Below the pieces are notes generated by a model. That model saw only the letters and a program-made list of their open reading frames with translations. It had not been told where the DNA came from and did no database searches. Below are positions 49,926 to 61,407 of a stretch of DNA of 64,000 nucleotides, piece after piece. The DNA is from Brachypodius melanocephalos (lineage: Eukaryota; Chordata; Aves; Passeriformes; Pycnonotidae): assembly GCA_013398615.1 (NCBI GenBank), contig VZSR01000520.1, positions 20,487,339 through 20,551,338 of the forward strand, given 5' to 3'. Within the stretch, counting starts at the first letter, position 1, and every line of letters begins with the position of its first letter. A program made the translations under genes and the position numbers.

Positions 49926-50902
49926 CGTAAAATGAACAGCCAACAGAGTGAGAGATGAAAATCAGCAGTGATACCATAGAGGAGAGGAGCTGACACAGGA
50001 AGGGAGACACCTTAAGTGCTCATACCACTCACATGCTTCTAAATTAATTATATCAGCTCAGGAAATGAACCTCAGAATTATTGAAAGCTGTTCAATGAAG
50101 GCATAAGTTCAATGTGCATTTACATTTGAAGAGCAAATGAAATGTTGGATGAAAGGAGTGTTAGAGAATAATGTGAAACTATGTAGCATATTTATATATA
50201 TCACCAGTTTTTCTCATATCTAGAATATCATCCATACATAGGCTGTATGATTTCTATAAATCACCATAAATCCATATATTTAAATTATCTATAAATAGAT
50301 AATTTAGAGATGATTTCATCAAAAAACACAGTTTGGTATTCGCAAAAGTCTCGTATAAAATAGAATAGAATGATTTGGGGGGTTTAATTTTTGAAAGAAA
50401 AAACTTTTCTGTAGTCAAGTTGCATATTTTATTAAAGAGCACAGAGGATACAGATAGAGAGTCTCTCTTTCACGAAAAAAACCCAAAAGCAAAGTTCTTC
50501 AGATAAAAGGTTCTGCTCCAAAACACCTTTCTTCTTTAACACAAAATTGCACTTCAGAATTTATTGCAAAAGACATCACTGAGGCCAAGAAACATTGAGA
50601 CTGAAATTTTTGGCTGAAATTAAAACAAGAAACAGGTAGAAAAAGCAAACAGATTGGTATGAATTAAAATCTCCACTCTTCAGCACTTGGTATGCATGGT
50701 AAACACTAGCTACTAGGATGTAGGAAATTTACCTTGTATCTGGTTAAGGCAGACTATTGTACTTACCAGGTGTCACTCAGACTGGTCATGCAGAAAGTTC
50801 AAAAAGGTAAGGAGACTCAGGGGCCTGGAACCCAGTTGAGAGCTTCAAAGGCTCACTAGTTAGAGATGGCAGGAATTACCAGCAAAATGATGGGACACAT
50901 CT
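49925..50902. other. Unique AT-rich non-coding sequence
   Basis: No gene is recognised. A perfect inverted repeat with a 12-bp stem and 2-nt loop lies at 50281-50306. Nothing else stands out. Confidence 0.55.
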
Positions 50903-51385
50903 TCAGAAGGTCTGGGATGGGCGTGCATCACTTTCCCAAGATTCCCATTTCTGACCTCGGATACACCTCTTGCATGCATCTCTGTCACTGCAGAAGAAAG
51001 GCAGAGAGAGTTTTTCATAGTATTTTGTTCCTGTCTGCATGATAATGCAGTTTTTGAAATTTGAATATGTAGAGGTGGGTGGACAAGTTTTGTCCTCTTT
51101 CAACAAGCAGAAATCCTCTTTAAGTGAAGTTCTTTGACTTCTGAATTTTCCTTTGAAAGTATCATAGGAAGGCATCCAGAACAGAGGCAATGCAACTGGT
51201 GTGGGCTGGTTGGCTGTCAGAAGGAACTTGCCATTGAATGGCACAGCGGTAAATACTGAATAATTCACATCACACATGTGGTGGGAGCCATGCTGCCCAA
51301 ACCACAAGAACAGAACAGATGGCTTGACAGTCTTCACTATTAGAACTGGCATTGTCCTCTTCAGGGAAAGTTCATACTGAGACAT
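50903..51385 (-). other. Low-confidence candidate exon (unrecognised protein)
   Basis: On the minus strand a 168-codon open frame runs from 51409 to a stop at 50903, the longest frame in the window not crossing N. At 51386-51387 there is an AG preceded by a pyrimidine-rich stretch (CTTCTCCTGTGTTTTGTACAG), a good splice-acceptor look-alike, directly followed by an in-frame ATG at 51385. The 160 residues from there include seven cysteines, five of them in the C-terminal half, and stretches such as PSVLFLWFGQHGSH and LSLPFFCSDRDACKRC, without a membrane segment. Possible donor-like GT sites lie near the end of the frame (after AGAG or CCGAG), but no polyadenylation signal follows the stop closely. 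I recognise no family. A frame of this length has an appreciable chance of arising at random here, so this may simply be noise. Confidence 0.18.
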
Positions 51386-51409
51386 CTGTACAAAACACAG
51401 GAGAAGCAT

Positions 51410-54400
51410 GAGCTGTGGTCAGTCTTTTAAACAAGGTCTTAAAAAGGGAGATATCAGATCTTTTCCTCTGACATGTCATGTTGGCTGGTCTTAGAATTTA
51501 ATAGAGGGGAAGCAGAAATGTAAAGTAGCTGCTAGTCTCTCTATGCAACTCATATGAATAAGGGTGACTGTACAAATTTCTTTTTCTATTCTTTGTCCTC
51601 AGTCACAAATAAAGTGAGAAAAATCTATCCATATGACCATTTGGAACAACAGCTTAAGGTGTTATCAAAGCAGCAGTCTGTGTAATGCTGTTGATAATAT
51701 GGGTTACAGGAGGTACTTGGTACTAACTACTGGTGCACATTCAAGTGTTGTAGTTTTATCTATGTTTTAAGTCTGAGCTTTAATTTGGAAATGTCAAGCA
51801 CAGCAAAAGAAAAAAGTTAGTCCTGCCATGAAATAATGAAATGTTCCATAATTGTTTTATAATCATCACAAGTCATTACTAAGCGTGCTAATTCATCAAT
51901 ATTACGATCTTTTTACTTGCTGAACGGAGTAAACAGAAAATTATTTATTGAACACTAATGCCAGTCAGTACCAAAAGCAACCTTTAAGAAAGACAGCACT
52001 TATGCCATGAAACCCAAGTACTATGAAATTCCTAGAGTAATTGAAGCAACACAAACTATAGCCAGAGCTCACTAAGCCATGTTAGTATGGGTGCTCAGAG
52101 GGACTCGTTCATTGTAGAAGTCAATGTGTTTCAATGCTATGTTCCCCTACTTTTTGAGAAAATTTGGAATTACCTAAAGGACTCAGGATGAAGAAAGACA
52201 AAAGACCTGTTAAAAATGCCATCAAAGAACATGCTAGGAAAGGAAGTTTGCAAGTGTAGTGAACTGGGTGGCATTCCAGGCACAATGAGTCAGAGCACTG
52301 GAGTGCTGGGTCCTCTGGTGGGGTATTGCCTTTGGTTCCCTGTGTTGGAGACATAGATTGGCTTTCAATGCTTGATTTTCTTTGTGGAAGATTGCATGTT
52401 AAAATTATTCTTCAGGGCTGCTGTTGTCAGAGAACTGCTTTGTCTGGCCTGTCTGTGGTATAAATTTAAAAAAATGGAAGGGAAAAATGGGGTTCTTTTT
52501 GTGTATGAGTGATTTTAAATCCACTGAATTCATAGTGAATCTGAAGGTTTTTCTATTGTTTTGGGTTTGTTGGGGTTTTTTCCTTCTATTCTGAAGTACT
52601 CTTTTCCCCTGTAGGACTGCTGAAGTAAGAAAAGAGGAGTTGGGTCGATTGTCATTTTCATTAATGTGGGCTACAAAGTAGATGTCAGAGCTGAAGGAGA
52701 GTGTAATAACATATGACAGGCAGTATGAGGTAATAAGAAAAATCAACTAGGAATTCTACAATTTTGCTGCATCCAGGTAGTTTAAAAAATGGAGGAACTG
52801 AGAAAATCTATACTTTAGAGCAGCTGAGCAGTAAAGGAGCAAGGTGATAGAAATAGCAGATTAAAAATTACTTGAAGTCTAACAGTCACAACTTCATAGA
52901 TATCTTAAACACTATAGCTGCTAGATTCACAGACTGAAAATCTATAAATGGATATATCAAATACTAAGGAAGTTGTTTGTCTATGTGACTACAGGTGTTA
53001 CTGTTGTGAGCATTACAACTGAAAACTTAGAAGCTGGTTCAAATCGTGCAAGGGCTTTACATTCTCCAGAGAGAATTTACATTCTCATTTTCATTTATTA
53101 AAAAAAAAAATAAAAATCCTTAAGGAAAAAATTGTTAGTAGATGTGAGTGTTTTATTTCACTAATGTAGCTTCTTGAGAGCATACTAGAACAAACCTAAG
53201 TCACAGAAGTCTAGAAATTTTTTGTACTTTTATGATTTGCCATCAAATGGGGAAAGAACTCTCTGTGATGAGCTAAGAACATGTCATTATATGTAATTTT
53301 CCATCTTTTGATGAGTAAAATGTGATATTTTCAGACTAGATGGAGTTACTGTCACTAAATAATTTTCAGAATAAGGAGGACAGTATTGCAGTTATGAATC
53401 AAATGCAATTTGGATGCTAATCCATGTTTTCCCTGGAGTCTGAGTAGCATAAATGCTGTGGTAAAAACAAACAAAAGCCTTGCTCATGGAACTCATTCCT
53501 GCCAAAACTCTTAGCATGCTAAACACATGATGGACCACATCCAATAGGAGTTTTCAATTGAAGTTCAAGACAATTATTTTCAAGGTCCATTCCTCAATGA
53601 TTACAGGACCTAAGTTACTGGTGAAAAAGGCTGAACAGAAGACACTGTCTGACTTTCAGCATTCATCCTAAAATCTCAGGGTTCATTCACACAAGGAAAT
53701 ACTTACACATTAAGTAATAGTGTACATATATGCAGCCAACTAGGTGTGCTAGCTGCATTGTTTCACCACCAATCAACCTCTAATTAACAACAAAATGCCC
53801 CAAAAACTAAACAAAAAACCTCAAACCCACACCACACACACGCGAAAAAAATTGCTGAAAGTCATTAAATATTTCTGTTGATGCAATAGAAATCCATCTA
53901 TGTAAAAGTGATCTATGTGGAATCCAGGAATCACAGCCAGAGTTTGCCTTCCATATTTTGTGATCGTTTGCTTCCTGAAAAATGAATGTAGAAATGCCAC
54001 CAAAATACAGAAGCACTTTACTCAGCCAAGAAATACAGGTGTGTGCACATCGGTTTTTCAATGTATACAGCTGGAGGAAATCATGAGAATGGTGTGAAGG
54101 TTCCTCAGCAAATGGATGACTTGTGACCAGTAAGCTTGACCTTAGGAAGTAAAATTTAATGCAGACAATAGAATTCAGAATTGTAAGTGCCAAACAATCT
54201 TTTCTGTATGGAGCTGATCAGTGTTTATTGGGTCCAAATAGCTTGAAATGATCAAAAAAATCAGTTTCTTCCTAATGTTTCATTTATATCTTTAGATGTC
54301 AGTTCTCGCATGTGCCAATTTAAAGGCTAGTTATTTTTTCCACAAAACTGGAGTAAGATTTTTAATCCATGCATAATCTAGAAGTCTTGCAATGTTATTT

Positions 54401-57400
54401 TTGTTGGATCTGAACAGAACTGCTTGATGGCTTTATCTGAAAAAGCAGACAGTATGTCAGAATTCATTAATAATCAACATCTTTATGTGAAGATTAGAGA
54501 AATCAATTGTTTCTTTTTGAAAACTGTAAATCTTTGCACAAGCCAGTTATCCTAATTTGCATTAATGGATTTACTTGCAAAGTGGAAGTCCTGTGAAATA
54601 TGTTTAGTATTGAAATAGGCACAGAGTTTTTTTAGTGTCTTTGAAAGTAATTAAACCTCTTCTAGATAGGCAATTTTAGTAGGACCATAATAATAGTGAT
54701 ATGAAAAATACAAAACTATTTTAACTTGTTTATATACTTTTATTAACTATCTAAGGAATCACGTATGCAAGGAGAAAAACTATCCATATGTTATGTCTGG
54801 GGCAAATTGAGGAAGAAATGAAAACATTTTTGTGTGCTGTGCTAGATATTCTGTTGCCCTCAAAGTTGCCACAGTGAACTATCCTGAAGCATTCTCTTCC
54901 TTCTTTCATTTATTTAGTGTGGTTCGTATCTTTAGTTGCTAAGATAAGAATGGCTTTAGAAAAATCGGATTTCTAGCAGGACTGAATGTTTAATAAGTGC
55001 TACAAATAGAAAAAAAATTCCAAAAAATAGGCAAAGAATTATTAGTGAAAAAAGTAATAGAGCTTTAACTCAAGATCAGCACACCAATAAGAATCTATAC
55101 TTCTGTTTGATAATATTGCTTTACTAGATGGGAAGTCAAGTATTTTCAAAGGCACAAATCACAGCAAGGTGCCTAACTCCTTTTATATCTTACAAAAATA
55201 TCCCCATAGTCCTTTCCTGAAGCAGCAGTTTTTCCCCCTCAGATGTCCAAAGCCATATGCCTATTCTTTTTACGTCAAGATGAAAAAACCTGCAGGCACA
55301 AGGTTTATGCTATGATGGCCTTTCCCAGCTCTCATTGATTTCACTGGAAGTTGGATGAGAACCCCTGAGCACAACTAAGACATAGTGCAAGGACGAAGAA
55401 GTACAATTTTTCTGTAAGCATGATCTTTTCTCTTAAATTGGCCAATCACAGACTAAATTCTAGAACCTCAAGTTCCTCAGTTATATAATACTGCCCAGGA
55501 GTATCACTTAGAAAAAATTTACTGTGTTTCAGTACAAAGCCAAATGGTTTCATTTGATGTTCAAATCAATCCTTTCTCAAAGATATATATTTTATAGATT
55601 ACAATTTCCCTTCAAAGGATTCTGTCTTGCTTTGACTGACATTTGTCATGTAGATACAGTAGAGAAAGATTATTTATCTTGACAGCAGGATGATGACAAA
55701 ACATCTATACTATGATTAAGCTCATTTCTAGATTAGAAGGATCACACTAGCACTTTTTATAGGTGGCATCACCATGACAGTTGCAGTTATTAGTCTGCAT
55801 TTCAGCATTTTAGATTTTTTTACGACACGTCTCTGAGATTTTTCATCAGGACTACACAGAACAAAGAAAAAACAGCAACATCACCGGCAAGATTTTTTTT
55901 TCATGTGAGTATCCTGCTACTGATATTTGTTAGATTTTGCAGGAAATTTTATATTGGTCAAATTTCTAGAAATTGACATCATCTTTATAGAGGCAGACAT
56001 GTTTGCCCTCTTATTTCCTAATTCTATAAACTTTGAACATCTAAGCCTTTACTTTCTTTTAGAAATCTCGCTTTCATTTTTTGCAGTTTTCACTCTGTGT
56101 GTTTCAGCATGTGAAGGAAATTTCCTGAGAAAAAAAGTGGCAGTTTGATTTGGTTAAACAGGGCTGAAAAAGTGTTTTTAGGAAGGTGTATTTTAACATG
56201 AAAAAGCTTAGGGAAAAATATAATTCCGAGAGTTGGGTTATGCTCTGAAGGAAAGAATGCTAGAATTAAGGCACATTGTATGAGCTCTGTTTTCTAGAGA
56301 GGTTAAGGTCAAAGAGGAATTATTAGGATAATTGAACAGGACCATTCTTCAACAGGAATTGCTAACCTTGTTAGTGTTTTATAGACCTTACCAAGCAGAT
56401 CATATACCAGTACAGATTGAACTTAAGTGTCATTCAGAGCCAGTAAAGTGGTCAGGTAGAATTCAAGTGGGATGGCATATAGAAATGCATCTTAGGGTGT
56501 CACATTAAGCAGCCTGGATCTAATTCTGAAGACTGGGCTAGAGCCTAGAGACAGAGTTTGCAAAGAAACCCAGAAACCTTCTGTGACTCTGTGTGCCTGC
56601 TGATGCTAGAGCCAGCCTGTCTCACAGGAGTCAGGTGTGCACCAAAGGGTCTCTGCACCAAATAGCTCAAATGAACAGCACTCCATGAACCCAAAAGAGT
56701 TGGATCAGGAAGAAAAGATGCCTCTGCTCTTATAACTTTGTTAGGATTAGCATCTTTTCCTTGCCTTGTGTTCTTCCTGGGCAGATATATCAGACCACCT
56801 ACTTATTTTAAAAAACTTGTTGTGTGGTAATAATAACTTTGGACATTCTAAGGTAAGATACTTGATGCAGTCTTTTTTTCTAATCAGGGAGCTGTGTGTC
56901 AGACAATCTTTTGCTCTTAAATCCCCAAAAATTCAATGAGTCAGTCCTAAATTGTAGGGAAAAGAGTCCAGAAAGGATTATACATGCAAAGACAATTGGT
57001 TTTAACAGGAGAAATTTTAACTGTTTTGCACAGACAATAGATCCTACAGTAGCTCACGTTTCCAGGGATTGATGCCTTATGTACCACTTGTGTGGCTCAG
57101 AAAGGAAAGGAAAAAGAAACTTTAGACTGTCACTGCTTCCATACTTGCCTGATGAAAAATTACTTTGTGTGAAACAAGGTTTTTAAAGGCCTCTGATGAG
57201 ACTTAAAGTGGAAGGTGTTCAGCTGTATAAAATATGGATAGGTGAACAATCCAACAAGTAATGCCTCAGAGCATCAGAGCCCTCACAAATCACAGTTTCA
57301 AAAATATGTTGAAGTATCCATTTAGCAATCAGAGGCTTGTTCAACACCTGTTCTTGAGTAACCATAGAAAATAGTTATTTAATTTTATAACTGCAGTATG

Positions 57401-59665
57401 GCAAATAAATAACAATTTTTTGCTGTCTGCTGTTGCAACAGGTTCAAAAGTTCAGCTTCAGTCAATACATGCATTCACATAGTGCACAGATTATAATACT
57501 GCTAAATATGAAATAATTGTAATGTACTTGTTAAGTACTATATAAAAAATCCTGTAAAGGAGAATCAAAGTGAACCCGTGCCATATTGTTTGTTTTATAT
57601 CTAGTTTATATGTATATTTACATATGTATTTATAAATACAGTTTTTCAAAATCTCCCATTGTTCCATTAAGAATTAATATGCAGAGACAGACTGAATATC
57701 AGTCATTTGTACTTGAAATCAGAAAGAGTTTTACTTCTTTGCTTTAATGGGGTGGACTGAAATGCTGAAAACAATGGCTAGATGATTTTCTCAACATGCT
57801 ACTGTTTAATAGAGAATGATTTTAGGACTGAAAATCTATCCTGTTTCATTCTGTGTGACTCTACTATTATGGGAAGCAGCTAAAGTAAGCAAGCAGAAAA
57901 CTTTAATTTGGTAGTACATTACACTTGCATGTGCTAATGAGTACAAAAGATGCAAGAATCGAAGAGGCAGCCCCAGATACCACATACCCAGAAAATTATC
58001 CAAGATATCCATCTCCATCACTCTTCATGTCTTCTCTTTTTCTCAGCAGCTCACTAGACGGTAATGTTCTCAGATCAAATATTCTCTATAAATTGGGAGA
58101 ACATTTAGCTGATTTATGAGGCTTTTAGCTATTACACATTTACCTACTCAATAAAAGTACTTACATCATACGACACACAAGCTACCTCCACAATCCAAGA
58201 ATCACTCTTAAAGTGACACATACATCAAATTGTAATGTGATTTCCTGTACCTAATGTATCACTTAAGGGAAAATAACAGGCATTCCATTGGAGACTTTTT
58301 TCTTCATTAATTGTTCTTTGTTTTCTCAGACAGCAGTTTTTTTACTATTGTGGCTTTCTCTTACACATAAATATATTCTATAGCATTAAAAAAAAAAAAG
58401 AGTTAGAAGGTAGAGACAGGTTCTGGAAGTGAGAGAAATACAGAGACTGTGATTTTCTTAATTTTGTTTTCAGCCTTGGAATTAAATCATAGACGATGCT
58501 TATGTAAATAATTTTTTTTAAATGGAGAATTTAAATGGATTTTAATGAAAATACATGTCTTGTTTGCAAAATAGACCAAACCGCTTATTTCAGAACTATT
58601 AACAGATTAATTGAGCATCAGAATAAACCAGGTATATTTAATATTTAATAACTATGTGATTTTTTTGGCCAACATGGCCTATTAAGTGCACATTTCATTG
58701 CATTAGAGCAATGTGCACCATTCAGGCTATTGTTTTAGAACCCAAGACCCAGTATCACTGTAAGATCCTGGAATAAAGAGAAAATGAAGGGTAAGAAAGT
58801 CACCAAGAAAGAGGTAGATAAGATTGATTTGCTTTTCATGGAAGTTTCAGCCACAGCCTGAACCTACAAGTCCTGACCAACCTTTGGAAATATCGAGACT
58901 CTAAATTGAGATTTTGACCATCCACTTGGTCAGAAAAAATATTATGGTAATTCGTATCTCATTTCTACTTGTAACAAAAATATTTGAACAAGATATCATC
59001 CAGCATATGAGGCTTCAAATATCTTTTGTTAAATCTCTTTTTCTTTTATAACCATAAGTGTGTCTTGTTCCAGGATCTCTATTGACTATAAATTTATTCT
59101 CAGTGTAAATTTCTAGAGAATATGAGCATGAATCTCACTTATGTCTGTATATGTATGTATGTATAAAGGCTTTATAAAAATAAGTGTAAAAATCTTCTCG
59201 AGGAAAATCTGACTTTTACCAGATGTTTTGCAACCTTTAAAAATCTAGGCTTCTGCATATGACTGGCAGCTTTTCTTTCAAAGTGGGATAAGTTTAGTTT
59301 TGTTTAGTTTTATTCAGTTCTGGGGGTACAATAACTATTGGGTAACTTTGGTCCATATCAGCGGGGCTGTGACAAGATTTAACTTTGGTATTATTGAAAT
59401 AATGTGTTTCTGTTGCTAACAAAAATGAACTTGAAAGGCTTGAGAATAAATATATCTTAAATAATTTAATTTCTAGATATTGTATTCCTAATGCTGATTA
59501 ACATAGACTACACTCAGCCATATTATGCAAATACAGATACTAAGGCACAGATATCTGCCAAATGTGCAAAATTGAAGGCTCATAGTATCACTAAACTGAG
59601 TAACCTCAATAACTCTGATCTAGGCCAATCTGTCAAACATGCATTGAAATTATACATTGAACTGG
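51410..59665. other. Unique AT-rich non-coding sequence
   Basis: About 8 kb with no recognised gene or clear transposon. A slightly GC-richer patch lies at about 56480-56720 and could be an old, unclassifiable repeat. A CATTGATTTCACTGGAAGTTGG piece at about 55336 (written here in part) resembles an ancient amniote repeat motif. Minus-strand frames at 52121-52354 (one hydrophobic stretch) and 53807-54193 were examined and not accepted as coding. Confidence 0.5.
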
Positions 59666-59695
59666 GTTTTGTTTTGTTTTGTTTTCTTTTCTTTT
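59666..59695 (+). repeat. (TTTTG)n microsatellite
   Basis: About three TTTTG units grade into TTTTC units. This is a short pentanucleotide repeat. Confidence 0.88.
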
Positions 59696-61332
59696 TAAAT
59701 TTTATTGCTTGTACTTTTTGAGGGTGAGTGCTTTCACTCATTACTCCCTCATGAGTCTTATAACCAAATTCAGGAGGAATGTGCAGGCAAAATTTTCTTG
59801 ATAAAAACCCTGAACAAAACTTTATCCCATTGAGCATGGCCCATTGAGATTCTTCAGATTCTTCATGTCCTTATCCCACTTTATCACCTTGGATTACTGT
59901 CAATATATTAATAACTGCTTCTAGCTAGCCTCCTTTTCAGAGCTTCATTTTTTTGTTTAGTTAAATTTAAAGTCAGCTCCTTATTTCTTTCCTTCTGGCT
60001 AATCCCCATGCTTGCAAACAGTATCTATGAAACTATTCTTCTGTCTACAATCAATCTGCTCTTTCAACTTTATTTTACATGGTGTCTAATTAAAAATTTT
60101 AATAATTTTTTTTTGTTGAGGTGATTAACTGTTAAACAGCCAGTATTATTATATGTTTACATTATACTTTCTGTCTCTTCATACCTGGTGTTTAAGCTTC
60201 AGGGGGAAGGAATTTTTTTATTTGCTATGGTCCCTTTTCTCACCTGGTATAGTGTGATGTTGTGTTCTGACTTTAGTTCCCTTATCATGGAGACAAAAGC
60301 CATATCAACAAGTAATGAAAATCAGCCTGAGTTTTTCAGATGAAGTCTGGTCTGTAGGCAAGAATGGCTGATGATCTTACACACCATGGATGCGGAAAGT
60401 CTCTGCAGCTGCCCTGATAAGAAGGACAGAGCAGTTTATGTCTTGACAAGTCTCCTCATGCAATGAGGGCATGTGTGACGTTCTTCTTGAGCTAGTGCAG
60501 CAAGACAAGCAGCTAATGAATCTGCAGTAGGCAACTGATGATCTTGAAACCGAGCAAGAGCTTTTGATCTCTGTACTCTGCCAAACAGATTTCACAAACT
60601 GTGATGGAAATGCTGTGTACCAATTATTCTATTTTCTATTTAAGGAGAAACATTCTAGCATAATTAATGAATAACATGAACTAAGTTTAGTTAAATTGAG
60701 AGAAATGCAGTGTGTTCTCTTGCAACACACTTCACTGCATGTGATCTATGTTTAGGAATTTCACTCACTATTAGGGATTATTTTACACATCAGGTGTGTT
60801 CTCACTGAAGTTCATAAAAGCTGCATTAGTCTCAGTTGCATGAAATATTAAGATAACTTCAAAGGTGACTTTCAAGGTCATATATTTTGACAAAATATTG
60901 TAGAAGTGACAAAAATATTTGGCAGTCTGTTCTGTAGAGTAAGACTTTATTAAGAGCCCAATGGTTAATCATGAAGTTAACACATACAATGATTGCCTGC
61001 TCTGCCCTCACCTTGTTTCCCATTAATTCAACATCACACCATGACAGTAGAGCAGATTGTCATCACTTCATGGCATTATACATAAAACGTGTTGTTATAA
61101 ACATTGCAGCAAGTCAAGATGTAGGATATGCAGCTAGAGTAACATGTTTGGTGAAAAGTGATACCTTATCTCTCTCTGAATTTTGTTCCTCAGTTTAAAC
61201 ATCAGCGAAAAGATTTTTTGCAAGATCTGTTTATCATTATTCAGTGCTGGAAAGGAGGGAGGCCAGAGAAACAGAACATTCTCTCAAAATCAGGAAGCTA
61301 CAGTGAGTGCCTTGGAAAGCCTCTGAATACAC
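59696..61332. other. Unique AT-rich non-coding sequence
   Basis: No gene is recognised. The stretch 60361-60600 keeps several CpG and has partly open frames on both strands, but no domain is recognisable. Confidence 0.5.
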
Positions 61333-61407
61333 TGAAGCAGAATAACATAACACAACATAAGGTAACATAAGGTAACCTAAGGTAACCATCACCTTATGAA
61401 GCAGAAT
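61333..61407 (+). repeat. 10-bp tandem array flanked by 11-bp direct repeats
   Basis: A GGTAACATAA unit is repeated about three times at 61361-61387, with one T/C variant unit (GGTAACCTAA) and a leading partial unit at 61353-61360. The array is bracketed by identical TGAAGCAGAAT copies at 61333-61343 and 61397-61407, which look like a duplication created when the intervening 53 bp were inserted or expanded. Confidence 0.8.

Noticed and set aside
52121..52354. Minus-strand frame with a hydrophobic stretch and a donor-like site at 52173
   Set aside because: Joining that donor to the candidate acceptor at 51386 puts the downstream frame out of phase with an early stop, and no other partner was found.
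53807..54193. 128-codon minus-strand frame with an acceptor-like TTTTTCAG
   Set aside because: Two frames are equally open after the acceptor, neither shows a known motif, and one ends in low-complexity CA-rich sequence.
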